From contig OZ020491.1 in assembly GCA_963971405.1 (NCBI GenBank), positions 5,264,855 through 5,328,854 of the forward strand: a stretch of DNA of 64,000 nucleotides, given 5' to 3'. Below are positions 1 through 11,159 of this stretch, in pieces. Both the position numbers and the translations under genes were made by a program. Under the pieces are notes generated by a model. It did not search any database and was not told where the DNA came from. It worked only from the letters and a program-made list of their open reading frames with translations. Position 1 is the stretch's first letter, and each line of letters opens with the position of its first letter. The stretch is from Psococerastis gibbosa (taxonomy: Eukaryota; Arthropoda; Insecta; Psocodea; Psocidae).

Positions 1-144
1 AAAATTTGCCCCCTAGATTAGGCGAGGTTCATGATTATGAAACCAGCAATTGAGACTGCTTCTTCCGCGAAAGCAGTCGTCTGACGGCCAGCCTTAGATC
101 TTCTAGGGAGATGAAAGTCCCGCAATATGATGGATCAGGGTTGT

Positions 145-294
145 AATACATAGTAGTATTATGTGGTATATATAACACTGACATCAAATTAACTTTGGTT
201 GTGCTTCAGCGGTTAATACGACGCCCCGGTTAGGCGTAGATCGTGGGTTCGAAACCCACCAAGCCCATTTTTTTCCATATCCTCTAATTTCATT
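145..294 (+). mobile_element. tRNA-like SINE/retroposed repeat with 12-bp TSD
   Basis: A tRNA-like segment with a B-box (GGGTTCGAAACCC) and a tail ending TTTCCATATCCTCTAA is flanked by a perfect 12-bp direct repeat, GATCAGGGTTGT, at 133-144 and 295-306. A TSD of this length is typical of LINE-driven retroposition. Related tRNA-like units occur at 3368 and 63511, and its 5' arm reappears inverted near 63610-63710. Confidence 0.65.
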
Positions 295-365
295 GATCAG
301 GGTTGTGGAAAAAATTTCGTAAAATAAAAACGTATTGAATGGTGCGAAAATACTTTTTGTTGCAG

Positions 366-528
366 GTATACCGAATAACCAGGATATTAAAATGGAAATA
401 TCGCCGAAAACTAGCAATATTATGTTATTTAAAGTTGAAGAGTCATTAAATTTGACGTGTAAAATCGAGAGCGATTTAGATGGAGACATTCACTTGGAAT
501 GGCGACTGCCTATGATGCCTTTAAACAG
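366..528 (+). CDS. Host gene exon: first half of Ig domain
   Basis: The acceptor TTGTTGCAG ends at 365 and the donor GTACGA starts at 529. The exon enters at codon position 2 and leaves after position 2 (phase 2), which fits the next exon. It carries the B-strand cysteine (LNLTC) and the core tryptophan (LEWRL). A retroposed tRNA-like repeat sits only about 60 bases upstream. Confidence 0.8.
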
Positions 529-3500
529 GTACGAAATTATTATCCAAAAGTTTCTGGTGGTTACATGCAGTGGGGAAGAGCAGGACTGGTAGAGGACCGA
601 AGGACTGTCTTCGAACATGTGTATTTTTCATGTGTCGCACAAGGCAGTCCGTGTAGCTCTTGTATATTCTTTGTGGGCACATACACATAGCACCCCCAGA
701 AAGTAAGTGTACTGGTACTCTCACATCTGTAGGGAATACTTTTTCGATATGTTGGCAGCACCGTACTACCCGACCTCGATAGGAAGACAAAGTCTTGATA
801 CAATACAATACAATATTTTATTTATTTCTTTCAATACAATACAATACATTTTTTCATGGTAAGGGCTCTAAGGGATAAACCCGCGCTGAACCCTTGATTT
901 ATTGAAACATAAAAATATAAATTATTGAATTAAGAATAAAAACTAACACTACGTGATCTACTAACTACTTCTAACTAAACTAAACTAATACCTTATAGTA
1001 AAATTAATTATAATTAACTAAGTATGCTTATGTTAAACTAATTTATTATAAACGATGATTGATGACAATGTAATAATTAAGAAAAGTATTTTATGAATTT
1101 AAAAGAAAATTTTTAACTTTAAAAGAAAGTTTTACGGTATATTATTAGGTTTTTATTATTGTTAATATTGTGCTATAATTTTCCTTCAGAAATTTAGTAA
1201 TGGCTGACTTGAATTGGTTGAGTGCGGTTATTGATTTTATATGTTCAGGAAGAAAGTTGTAAAGAGCAATAGAAATATAGATATGGCAATGCTTATAATG
1301 TTCTAAGTTGGGTTTGATGGCTTTGAGGTTGCAACCGGTACCAAGTCTGGTATTATCACCATGGTGTACCAATTCTAAACGCCCATCTATAGGTACAAGG
1401 CGTTTTAATCTATACAGAAGGAGTTGTTCAGCGTAGAGAAGCGTTAAGGTGCCCATTCCATTGACCGGCTAGGGCTATTTCCAAAACGGTGACGTGGTAG
1501 CAGACACTCAAGACTTACGTGGCGTTTCCACCGACCTCGCATTGCAGAATTGACGGAAATGTTTATTTTCCTCTATGCCATAGTTAAAATTGATCAATGA
1601 TCATACAATAAAATCACAAGCAAACAAACTAAAATTAAAAAATGGCTTCATGGGATATGTTAATTACAAACATTTTAATAGATTTCTATAAAAAGAAAAA
1701 CAAACATTTCCATCAATGTCACTTGCAATCTGCAATGCGAGGTCGGTGGAAACGCCACCTAAGTCTTGAGTGTCTGCTACCACGTCACCGTTTTGGAAAT
1801 AGCCCTAGCCGGTCAATGGAATGGGCGCCTAAGGGGTAAACATTGAACTCTCTGTTAAGTGACGCAGCATGGTAGCTGTAGGGTTTGCGAAAAGCAACCC
1901 GAATGGCTGTTCTCATTGCTATTTCTAACGGGTACAAGTGGATCTCATATGTAACGCCCCATGCCAGAATACTGTATTGAGCTACTGATTGAACAATGGC
2001 ATAATACATTTGTCTTAGTGTTGATATATCTAGAACGTGTCGAAGACTACGGAATTTATAAAGAGTTTTTCTAACGCGCTTAGATGCAACAACTATGTGT
2101 TCATGCCATCTCAGATGATTGTCAATAATCACTCCTAGATAACAATAGGTATTTGTTTTAGATATTACGTGACAAGTGCAAGTATCCCTAATACAATTAT
2201 CGTTGGAGTGTAATTTCAGTGATAGGTAATCCGGCGGCTGGCCAGTAACTGTTGGGGAGAAGGACATGTACTTGGTCTTTGTAACATTCAGGGTTAATTG
2301 GTTTACTCCAAGCCACGTCTGAACTGTGGACAATAGTTTTTCAGCTTTACAATGCGTTTCTTCCCATGACCTTCCATTACAGTATAGAACAGTATCATCG
2401 GCAAACCCTAAAATTGTGGAATTGTTATCTATTTCAAGCAAATCATTAGTAAATATGAGAAATAGTAATGGCCCAGTTACAGTACCTTGTGGAATTCCGA
2501 TAGTTACTTTCCTACATGAGCTCATATATAATTAATATAATTACATCGTTTATCCATTCTTCATTTGTTTCACACGGGGTAATTTTTTACAGCAAGCATA
2601 GAGTCGACATGATCCCAGGCCCGAGAAATCTCAACTTGGTTGTGCGGCACTTGAAGGAGAACGACTCGGGCGAGTATAAATGCTCGGCGTCCTTCAACAC
2701 AAACCCCGATCTCTCGTGGGAGAAGATTGTGCATATCGTCGTGAAACCCTCCAGTAAGTCCCCTTACACGTTATTTTTCACGTTAAGAGTGTAGAGTCCA
2801 TACATGCCTGCAAGAGGTAATTTGCTACGCTTTACATAGACCTCCAATGAAGAGTGTCTTCCCTAAATATTTGTGTGCACCGACGGGGGACAGTTTTCAA
2901 TTCCAGATAATTTGGCTCTGTATTAGAACAACGCGGGGAAAGAAACAAAGCCCCCTTTAAATGCGTATAAAATGTGACTAATGTTCCTGTCATCTATTGA
3001 TGTACTGTATCAAAGAAGAGGTTTCCGTTGATTCTTGTGAGGTCCATTTGTAACTGCCAAATCTCATGGCGATTTGGTGTGAAAACGTGGGCCAATGAGC
3101 ACTTTGCCCAGCCCAAATATTATGTATATAGTGTTTTGCTTAGCAATAACCATAGAGTAATCCCGGTATTGACTGTCATTAAGTTAGGTCTAGTCTGTAG
3201 TTTCTTAAATATATCACTTCTTCAGTTCTTCTTCAAACCTACAAGTGTGTAGTCATTTTACCTACAGTACCACTGCATTAGTGCATTATAAATTGCTGGA
3301 AATTCAGGATAGCCCGAAGAAGTCGACAAGAGAATCCTGGTCTCCAACAAAGAGGATATGGAACGTAGGGCTTGTGGTTAAGCGGTTAAGACGACGCCCC
3401 GGTTAGGCGTAGATCGTGGGTTCGAATCCCGCCAAGCCCAGTTTTTCTATATCCTCTAAGTTTCGGTTATGGAACGTAGGTATTCCATCATCCAAAAGTC

Positions 3501-6500
3501 AGCCAGTTTCTATTTTTTATTTAATTTACTACGTAAGCTGGGAAGATTTGATCGTAGGCATATATGAACTATTTTTGCTGGGTTATTAACTCAGTCGGTT
3601 AGCTATTCCTAACAAGTTTGTCGGCTAGCATAGTGATCAATAAATACACCTAATGAGTTTTGGCTCAACTACTGAATCATCGCGAGGGTCTAGAATTGTG
3701 CAGTTGCTGACTGACCACGGTAGAGATCTGGAATACAAAATGGAAGTTTGACGTTCGAATCCCATACATAAAAGGCTGCCGGGACAGAACTTCTGCGCCT
3801 GCCATGCTGTTTTCCTATTTCAGAGCAGCCTATCTTCGCTTGAAGAGGCATTCAAAGAAGAAGAAGAAGAAGTAAGTTAGTTTGTACGAGATAAATCTGT
3901 TTACTAATGTTTATTGCAGAGAAGTGTCAAGACTCGTGGTTCCCCTGCTCTGTGCCCAAGTGCCTTCATAAGCGATACACGTGCGATGGGATGGCCGATT
4001 GCAAAGGCGGGGAGGATGAACATCCCTCGATGTGCGGATCCAACCCTTGCGAGCACAAGCTCATGTGCTCGGACGGCCGGTGCATCCCTTACTCATGGTG
4101 CTGTGACCAGACCAAGGATCCCAATTGCACCACCAAGCATGTACCACAGTGCTGCGCACCCTGTGAGTATTTTTGTTATTAATTAATTTATTGCTTTCTT
4201 ATTTATACATAGTGTAAGGAAAGCTTTGTGATGGCCGAAATTTTAGATTCCTATAAAAAATCCGTCTACCGGACGGTCCAGAAGGTTATGAATCCTGGGC
4301 AGAGGTTGGCGTGACGTCTGGCAAGACTTGTTCAAATATTGATATATCCAGGAAAATCCTTTTGCGCCGGTTTTTAAATGTCTTGTCTGTCTGTTCGTCG
4401 ATTTGCGGGCAAACTACTCGGTATTTGGATGAAATTTGGTATTTAGGTTCACAAAAATCATATCTCGGGAGAATTTTACTTTTTACTTTGGGCTAAATCA
4501 ATTTGGTAAGGTTTCGCCATAAAAAATACGGCTCCAACGATTTTCTTTTAATCCTCCTATATTATAGTCAATATTAATGTTAATAAAACGCAATAGTTGA
4601 TAGTTTGGATCTGGGCGTAAAAAAAAGACTAAAAAATAATTTTTCTGTGGAGCCTTTCTATCGATGCTTTCTAACTTCAGGTATGTCTTAGGTGTTGAAT
4701 AGAGCAACTAACATAACTGAACAGGTTGCTTTCACAAAGATTTCGTTTTTTTTAAGAAGTTATGGATAATTCCCAAATTCCCCATTCCCAATGTCCCAAT
4801 ACAGTGTATTCTCTGCAATTATTACTGCGTTGTGTATAGGAGGCTGGCCTCAGCCATTGTTGGTGCAATGTGAATGTTCTTCTATGTTTAGTTTACGAAG
4901 AGGCTTGACGTCCAAACTTAAAATATGGAATAAAATCATGAATTATCCAAGAATCGTTTCAGAAAACATATTTTTTTAGTTAAAATATATTTTATTTTTT
5001 TAGTTATAAATTTCATGTAATTTCAATTAAATGACTTTATTTAGTTTAAAATTAAACCCAATGTATGGTGTTGCAATCATAGAATAAATATTTACTTTAG
5101 AATGCTAGTCGGTATAGGGACATGTTGCAATACTCCATAATACTCCAACATGGCTGATTTGTTTACCAACAAGTAGTTTGCAAATTCGAGTCAATTCGAC
5201 ACAAAAAGCAATATGCCTATCAATTGCTGTGTTTTTGGGATGTTTAGATCTTGTCGATGTTGAAAATACAGTCTACTAAAAGACACTGGGTTGTTCTCGC
5301 GGTTGCTTCGATCATTCTAAGAAGAAATGTGAATTTAAAAAAAAAAACCGTGGTTGAGGAAACTATGGGCTGCCCCTGGGCTCATCACTCCTGCGGGACG
5401 CCGGCTGTCAAAAATCGCTGAAGTATCGGATATAGAACTAACTTATTTTTTTTTTTGATTTGTGTAGTACGCGAATTTCCTGACAATCGTGGGTACAACT
5501 CACACGAGACACAACGGTACAATGACGTGGCGTTCTTTCAAACCACGGTATACACTGTTATAGGTAAGTTCCTGTTCTCCAATGTTTCCATTGTCATTAT
5601 CATCAGTGTATCATTAATTAAGCGACTTCGGTGGCAAGGTGGTAGGGTGCTTGTACTTGAGCGAGTCTCTACACACCTTGCGGTCGGAGACGTGTCGTAA
5701 CTCCACACAAGTACCTATTATAGGTGACTTTGAGAGGCGATTGAAGAGGTTAATCGGATACATCCATTAAATTGTTTGCACGCGATTAAACCTTTATATG
5801 TATATAATAAATAATAAAAAATAGCACCAGTTGCTCGTGTGTGATTTGTGAGGCTGCCTTGCCTGTCCCTGCATACATACAGGTACAGTATAATAAATGT
5901 TTCATAATTATTTGTAATTATGTGCGTCTTGAAGAAGGAGACGAGGACCCAGACTAACAGTTGAAGCGACAGTCCGTCAGGCCATGACCCTAGAATTGTA
6001 GGAGCAACTTGCAGCCGAAGCACAGAACCGCAAGGAATGTAACGAACCTGTTGTATCGCTGACCCCCACCTAAGGACAAAAGCTAGGAAATGGTAGTGTA
6101 TCTTGAAAAAAATTACATAAATACTTAATTTAATTTTCATTCCAACTTGCCCTGCAGGAGCATAGGTGCCTACTTTTCTCACATAGTGTAGGTGCAATCA
6201 ATGGTGAAGCGGATCTGGAAGTGTACGTAGCTCAACCACTGCCCATCTGCCCAGATTCTACTGCTTCATTAAATAAAATGCCAATCACTGTATTCCCTTT
6301 TATTTGTATTTGCAGGGTGTGCAATGGCGTTCATGGTGATTGTGACCATTCTGGTAGTGGCTATCTGCCGTGTACAAATGCGACGGGCACCGACTCGCAG
6401 CCCCAGACCACCCCTCTACGAACTGGACGTCCTCTTGCAACAGAGGGACTTCATTCCGAGGGAGTTCAACCCCCTCCTGGTCACCTATAACATCAACAAT

Positions 6501-9064
6501 GGGGTAAATCTAATGTTATATTATGTAGGAGAGATAGAATAGTTGAGCCTACCAAATTATTTTTTTTGGAATCCTGGGGCCACCTGCTACCTCTTTTCAA
6601 TGACTGGTCATTGAGACGTAAGGGATATTCATAAATATATTTTTGGTGGGAAGGAACTTGGTAGCATAGGCTCTGGCAAGTACTCGGACAATCATTTCGG
6701 AGTATGTTGAAAAAAAATTTCAAAAGCAATGGTTGGAGGAGACTGCAATCCTTCTTACGAAGCGTATTAAACATCCAGACATCAAAAAGGCTAAAAGTCT
6801 GCTGGAATTGGACAGGACACGCGTGTGTCGGTTGGCGATGCTACTCACTGGTCACGGGATTGGAAAATCTGTGCCGATATTGTACGATGGAGACTGAAAG
6901 TATATAGGCACATTCTTGCTAAATGCCAATGATCTGGCGCCAAAGCCTTGAGCTACTGGGGTGCGTTGTTGCTTATGACGGATGGGCCCCGCGGGCCTTA
7001 CTTTTCCGACCCATGTCCATTGGGGAACTGACCCTGACAGAGATTGGCAATATGCAATGTGTCGTTGTCTAAACTGTCCTATGAGTTGGAGTCCGATGCT
7101 ATCGTGCCAATATCTTCGACTTCGATGGCCAGGAGGTTGCGAGCTCGTACTTGGACGAGTCTCTACACGGGTACTAGCCTACCTACTGAATAGTTAAATT
7201 AGATACATTCATTGAATATTTGCGTGCAATTAACATTAAAAATAATAATAATTTCTAACGCGCTTTATGTGCATGAACTATTGAGTATGTTGAGCTGACT
7301 AAAGTTGTGGGCTTACAGGTGCAATTTGTTGGGAGGCCAGTAGCGCCGCCGCCATATTGCGAAGTAGTCGCGGCTCCGCCTCGTGAAGGCCCCCCACCGC
7401 CCTATGACGAGAACTTGACTCCTGCGAAGGCAGCTCCCAAGGATGACTCTCAGGTAAGCATCCAGTAGTTCTCTTTTGATAATAACTGAATGGGGCGCCA
7501 TACACGGCTACAATGGTTTGGCTACGTCCAAAGATCGGGAGGAGAAAGGATCACCTGGAGGCCAGCGGAGGCGAGGTCCCAAGGTCGGAGACCCATCGGC
7601 AGACCGACAACTCTCGATGGATCAAACTGGCCGACAAAAGGGGACTGACCTAGAATTTAAAATTTCTATTGGATTGTGGACATCATGCGCACTTACGACT
7701 TACATGGTTAGTGATGTGTAACTCCACGTGGAGTCGACTCACACAGACTGAATCCGTTTTCTTGTCAGCGAACGTAACTCCACGACGACTTGCCAGGTCG
7801 AGTCCAGACTTAACTTGGGTAGTGAGCCACTGGGCTTGTTTAATACATTCCGGCATCACTCGATACGAATCTCCGGGGGGAGGGGGGAGGGCAGTTTTGA
7901 ACGCTGTTACAAATCTAGTTCAATAACAATGACCGATCGGTGTTAGTGACGGCTACATAAAGTTCATGAAAGCGTAGAGGAATATTTTCTCTAATTTTAG
8001 ACAGCTAGTTTATGACTCTACGTCAGATATTTCAAGAGAACTTTGAGCGCAAAAAGTGGGAATTAGGGAGCTCCATTTGCCCATAATCTACGGCCAATTA
8101 TTTATCTAATCTAGGCAATTACTATCTTAATATATTTATTTCGACTGTCCGTGTGTAGTCACGGGCCTCCTCTCAAACGACTGGACCGATTATGATGATT
8201 TTTTTTTTTGTGTGCTCAAGGAGATTCGAGGATGGTTTAAGTTGACAATTTGGTCCACTGGAGAATGTTTTTATAATTAATTTTAGTAGTTCAAGTAGTT
8301 GTTGATTTTGAATGTTTTGCATTGGATTTGACCGACCGACATTAACCGACATCTAGCGGCAGATTGCGGTACCATCGCTACCATTTTAATTTCCGTTTAT
8401 CCCGACAGTTGGTGCTGCGTGTGTGTTGTGGTCACTGGAGTCACCGTGTTGTATTTCGCCTGTGCTGCAAGACTGAAGCCATGACCACGCCTACTTATAG
8501 GGGCATTTTGGCGCGAAATTAAAATTTAATAGTTTTATTAAAGGTTTTCCTTATTGTTTTCTTTGTTGTTTCATAGATTATTATATTTAATATTTACATT
8601 TATGACATATATTGTTTAAAATTTAAATTAAAAGCAAAAGGCTCAATCTGCTCCTATACTACGGAAATAGCCGAAGTTTGGTGGCTTCAATCTGAATGTT
8701 TACGATGAGTCTAGAGTTTTACTATGTCTATGGTGTGACCACAATTAATGTACATGAGCAGTGACTGCGAGGCTGTAGACCGAGCTGCCGCCTGATTTAG
8801 ATGAGCAGTGGGCGCAAGGCCGAAGGCTGCGCCGGGAACCGCTTCGCTTGTACATATATATATATATTAAAGTTGCAGGAAGGGAGAGAATCAGACTCGT
8901 CGTTACCCGCAGCCAGCATTAGTATCATCAGTACGACGACGGGTCCGGACGACTCAACACATAGGCTGGACGTTGCAAAACATCTGCCGCCCGACGCGAC
9001 TCTTCTGCCGAGTGACGCTGCGCCTCCAGGCCCCTGCTGCTCAGGTTTTACCTCCCCATCTTGA
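366..9064 (+). CDS. Host transmembrane protein: Ig + LDLa-like modules + TM + PPxY tail (seven exons, 5' part outside window)
   Basis: Seven exons (366-528, 2593-2753, 3920-4162, 5468-5563, 6316-6503, 7319-7453, 8879-9064) join with compatible phases and GT-AG borders into at least 389 residues ending at TGA 9062-9064. An Ig domain is visible (Cys31, Trp45, the DSGEYKC motif with Cys84), then two cysteine-rich LDL-receptor class A-like modules (about 111-187), a hydrophobic helix (about 223-238) followed by basic residues, and a proline-rich tail with three PPxY motifs (252-255 PPLY, 293-296 and 309-312 PPPY). PPxY motifs are known ligands of WW-domain HECT ubiquitin ligases of the Nedd4/Itch type. 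LDLa ectodomain plus PPxY tail is the layout of vertebrate LDLRAD3, though the Ig domain is extra. Inference: a type I plasma-membrane receptor or adaptor. It is the only cellular gene seen. The signal peptide and first exons lie upstream of the window. Confidence 0.85.
529..796. other. Intron sequence without recognised feature
   Basis: This is the host intron 5' part. I see no coding potential or repeat structure that I can name. Confidence 0.4.
797..2525 (-). mobile_element. 5'-truncated Jockey-like non-LTR retrotransposon (RT to C-terminus)
   Basis: The minus strand encodes the second half of a reverse transcriptase: the GIPQGTVTGPLLF motif, the catalytic LGFADDTVLY box, the thumb region (CYLGVIIDNHLRWHEH) and, after an interruption, the C-terminal tail at 1145-1456 (NFLPEHIKSITALNQFK). 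The tail ends in a TATTG-type microsatellite at 797-850. The N-terminal RT and endonuclease are missing, so it is a dead 5' truncation. A 382-bp MITE (1448-1829) splits the coding region. It lies in an intron of the host gene in antisense orientation. Confidence 0.85.
1448..1829. mobile_element. Harbinger-type MITE, copy 1
   Basis: Long imperfect terminal inverted repeats begin GGTGCCCATTCC and end GGAATGGGCGCC, flanked by the 3-bp TSD TAA (1445-1447, 1830-1832). A TWA target is the hallmark of PIF/Harbinger. The arms run inward about 100 bp. The middle carries a conserved short reading frame starting MASWDMLITNILIDFYKKK, also present at 43799 and, inverted, at 60.8 kb. It is inserted in the LINE coding sequence. 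Confidence 0.75.
2593..2753 (+). CDS. Host gene exon: second half of Ig domain
   Basis: The acceptor TTTTTTACAG ends at 2592 and the donor GTAAGT starts at 2754. The split serine codon restores the frame from the previous exon. The exon contains the typical Ig F-strand motif DSGEYKC. It leaves in phase 1. Confidence 0.85.
2754..3367. other. Intron sequence without recognised feature
   Basis: This intron segment has no transposon domains. Only a tRNA-like unit follows at 3368. Confidence 0.4.
3368..3440 (+). repeat. tRNA-like repeat flanked by inverted AGAGGATAT motifs
   Basis: The sequence folds as a cloverleaf: acceptor arms GGGCTTG/CAAGCCC pair perfectly (3368-3374, 3433-3439), the T-arm is GTGGG-TTCGAAT-CCCGC, and the anticodon arm is ACGCC-CCGGTTA-GGCGT. 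The loop would present GGT, but position 33 is C instead of the invariant U, and the unit recurs in the window with decay, so a functional tRNA is unlikely. AGAGGATATGGAA lies just upstream and TTTCTATATCCTCT just downstream. Confidence 0.55.
3690..3880 (+). repeat. Possible SINE remnant with B-box-like GTTCGAATCCC and (GAA)n tail
   Basis: A B-box-like GTTCGAATCCC at about 3753 is followed by a roughly 100-bp body and a GAA-GAA-GAA run at 3859-3872, the layout of a tRNA-derived SINE. No TSD was found. It is near the LDLa exon acceptor. Confidence 0.3.
3920..4162 (+). CDS. Host gene exon: two LDLa-like modules
   Basis: The acceptor TTTATTGCAG ends at 3919 and the donor GTGAGT starts at 4163; it is phase 1 at both ends, the symmetric class typical of extracellular modules. 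Module 1 has the Cys spacing of LDLa ending in CDGMADCKGGEDE, the acidic calcium-site signature. Module 2 (CSDGRCIPYSWCCDQTKDPNC) has the same fold signature with a weaker acidic site. Confidence 0.88.
4163..5467. other. Intron with a dispersed-repeat-like block
   Basis: About 4300-4500 resembles a generic arthropod interspersed repeat (the TTGTCTGTCTGTTCGTCGAT region followed by GATGAAATTTGGTA). The rest is AT-rich with no coding evidence. Confidence 0.3.
5468..5563 (+). CDS. Host gene exon: juxtamembrane linker
   Basis: This is a 96-base phase 1-1 exon between acceptor TTTGTGTAG (ends 5467) and donor GTAAGT (starts 5564). It is polar and rich in Asn, Tyr and Thr (EFPDNRGYNSHETQRYND), with no recognised domain. 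It precedes the membrane exon and likely forms the extracellular stalk. Confidence 0.75.
   Translation, partial: YANFLTIVGTTHTRHNGTMTWRSFKPRYTLL
5620..5775 (+). repeat. Dispersed repeat, copy 1 (pair with 7118-7240)
   Basis: The block shares with 7118-7240 the strings CGACTTCG..GGC, CTTGTACTTG..CGAGTCTCTACAC and a tail resembling TACATYCATTRAAT. Both copies lie in consecutive introns of the host gene. The family is unknown. Confidence 0.5.
6316..6503 (+). CDS. Host gene exon: transmembrane helix and first PPxY
   Basis: The acceptor TGTATTTGCAG ends at 6315 and the donor GTAAAT starts at 6504 (phase 0). The exon encodes the helix AMAFMVIVTILVVAI followed by CRVQMRR, a stop-transfer signal that puts the C-terminus in the cytosol. 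It also carries the PPLY motif. Confidence 0.85.
6730..6970 (+). pseudogene. LINE RNase H-domain tail fragment
   Basis: The plus-strand frames read LLELDRTRVCRLAMLLTGHG and then NLCRYCTMETESI..HILAKC. This is the conserved end of Jockey/I-clade RNase H-plus-zinc-finger regions (R..L..LLTGH ... CRYC ... E....HIL.C). At least one frameshift is present. It is one of the few plus-strand element fragments in the window. Confidence 0.6.
7118..7240 (+). repeat. Dispersed repeat, copy 2
   Basis: This is the diverged partner of the 5620-5775 block in the same orientation. It shares CGAGTCTCTACAC and the GATACATTCATTGAAT tail. Confidence 0.5.
7319..7453 (+). CDS. Host gene exon: proline-rich tail with two PPPY motifs
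   Basis: This is a 45-codon, phase 0-0 exon between acceptor GGCTTACAG and donor GTAAGC. It contains APPPYCEV and PPPPYDEN, two WW-domain ligands 16 residues apart, suitable for bivalent binding by a tandem-WW ubiquitin ligase. Confidence 0.85.
7495..7645 (+). pseudogene. LINE RT C-terminal fragment
   Basis: The frame reads RLQWFGYVQRSGGERI followed by GRRPIGRPT. This is the widespread WFGHVQR...GRP..RW motif found at the C-terminus of many RTE/CR1-like reverse transcriptases. It is a short, isolated remnant just after the PPPY exon donor. Confidence 0.6.
7646..8878. other. Last intron, no gene
   Basis: There is a weak interspersed-repeat signature near 8130-8210 (GACTGTCCGTGTGT then CGACTGGACCGATTATGATGA), otherwise nothing recognisable. 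The (TA)n stretch at 8853-8868 precedes the terminal exon. Confidence 0.3.
8879..9064 (+). CDS. Host gene terminal exon
   Basis: The acceptor AGTTGCAG follows an AT-repeat pyrimidine-poor tract and ends at 8878. The exon continues in phase 0 for 61 codons to TGA at 9062-9064. It is rich in Ser, Thr and Pro with no domain. A possible poly(A) signal AATAAA lies near 9370 but no downstream element is evident. Confidence 0.72.
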   Translation, partial: EGRESDSSLPAASISIISTTTGPDDSTHRLDVAKHLPPDATLLPSDAAPPGPCCSGFTSPS

Positions 9065-11159
9065 GCTTGCGCACTTAATGTTACACTTTGAAAATGATTG
9101 AAAAGTTTCAAACTAATATCAAGACTCGTACTCTAAATTTGTTAAGTCACGCTGACTCCAGTGACAATGAGTCAATGGAAAGCTTGTCTCAGCTTGCCCA
9201 TTGTCGCTTGTAGCCGTTGTAGGTTGACATCGAGGACGTGTGCTATTGTTCCAGCGTTATAAATTACTATGGGAACAGTACCAATAATGTCTGGAAAATC
9301 AGTAAGGTCATTGACGCGGCCATGTTCACTAGTCTATAGTGAAACGTTTATAAAAAGCCCTTCAAGGATAAAAATAAACGTTTTTATTATTTTTTTCAGT
9401 AAAATTACTTTAATTTTTTATGCAAGAATTATCACTTTTTTAAGTATGAATGCTCAAGATGGGAATTTTTTACTCTTTATTTTATTTTTCTAGTGAGCTG
9501 TTTTATCGTTCATTGCGATAATCTCTGGGAATTTTGGTTTTATAAAAAATTTCATCTACCTAAATTAATAATTCAAGAAATTCCTATCTCTTTTATATAT
9601 TATTCCGTTAAAGCAGCTGGGTTTGTACCAAACACATGGTCCTGGGTACACCAAACTACTCAAATGGGGTACGTAAACTTTCCTCAGAACCCCAGGAACA
9701 TGGAAAATATGCTCATATTTAAATTCTTCAAAGTTAATTATTGTCCTTGAAACTTATTATTTGTGTACAGTGGTGCTTTAAATTTTTGGTGACTGTTCGC
9801 CTGGGCTCCTGGTTTAAATTAGCGCAGCTCCGAAATGAGTTCAAAACCAGTAACCTTCCCATCATTATAAGATTTTATATTTTGAGAATTTATAGTCGGC
9901 AGCTAGCCACACGGCTTAAGCACAAAATAAACATAGGATACGCTTGTCACTCCGTGTTTACATTGCAAAGTTTCCTCATTTTAAGCCTTGTGAAACTTAC
10001 TTTACCTTCTATGTAAATAATCAATCTGCAAGCTTTTTTATGTTTATTTTACTCCGGACCCGCTCATGCAACTGCCTGCTATAAAGTCAGACGCTTTATA
10101 GAAAGCATGTATGCTTCACAAATTTACAAAAAAAAAAATCTTATCTGTGCGGCTATGAAACGAGGAATTAATTAATTTGTCGAAGAGAAGCCCAAGCCTG
10201 TTATGTTTAATGAATATTTACGCAAATGCCAATGGTAAGGTTATTAGTGAAAATGAGTACACCGGATTAAAACATCTTTCATACAAAATGGTGCAAAAGG
10301 TACAAAAAGCAAAAATTCATCATGAAAAGGCAAAATGAAGAGTGTTGTTGTTTTGATAAGTTCGTATTAATTGTAACTGAACCTTTCAGGCTAGGCTCAT
10401 AACTTATACGCTAAATGAAAGCTGCTCAAAGGAGCTTTCATTTGAAAATTCCGAGAAACCACCTATGCACCCTCTGAAAGCCCCCTTTTCGAAAATAGAT
10501 TAATGCAAAATAACGTTTTTGTTACCGAATTTGTTACCGCATTTCAAAAGTCTTCATAATAACTGAGATAAATGGTGTGTCCTGGTGGTTTGGAACACCC
10601 TGTATATCAGTAAGCTTAGTTAAGTAAGGGTGGTAGTTCTTTGAAGACTGCACGAGAATAATGATTAGGGTCCACAAGAGTTAGTTTTGGGAAAAGAATT
10701 TTAAGATCTGACCCTGCTAATTTTTCTCGTGTATAGGGAAATTTCAAACGCCTATGGGTCATTCCCGCTTATCTCGGCTTTTTAAGCAGTTTTTTTTTAA
10801 TTAACTAATTTATTTTCTCACATTAGTGTCTACAACTAATAAATTACTTTTAGACAATGCATAAACATTTACGTGCAGCGAACTTTTTTCATTTTTTGCT
10901 CATTTTGCGTGCATTTGAAATTATTCACATATGTGACATGTAACATATGTTGCCATTGTTGATTTTGGTCAAAAGCTCAAGCTTATACATCGATTACATT
11001 TTAAGTAAAACAAATTATCGTGGCACCCAGAAGATAAAGAATTGATTTATCATAAGAGTTTCTGTGGCAGTAATTTACGTGACTTCGTACCGACTTTGGT
11101 GCCTATTTGCAGTTAGTGAGAGAGATTAGGATTTTTTACAATATAAACTTATATCATGA
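9065..11159. other. Intergenic stretch, no recognised gene
   Basis: The 3' flank of the host gene is AT-rich. The string TTTGGAACACCCTGTATA near 10590 resembles ends of common arthropod repeats. No domain or structured repeat was identified. Confidence 0.35.

Noticed and set aside
3368..3440. Functional tRNA gene
   Set aside because: Position 33 is C, related decayed units occur elsewhere in the window with a common tail, so a repeat is more likely.
5718..6197. 159-codon minus frame in a host intron
   Set aside because: No domain, includes part of the 5620-5775 repeat, and lies antisense between confirmed exons; probably chance.
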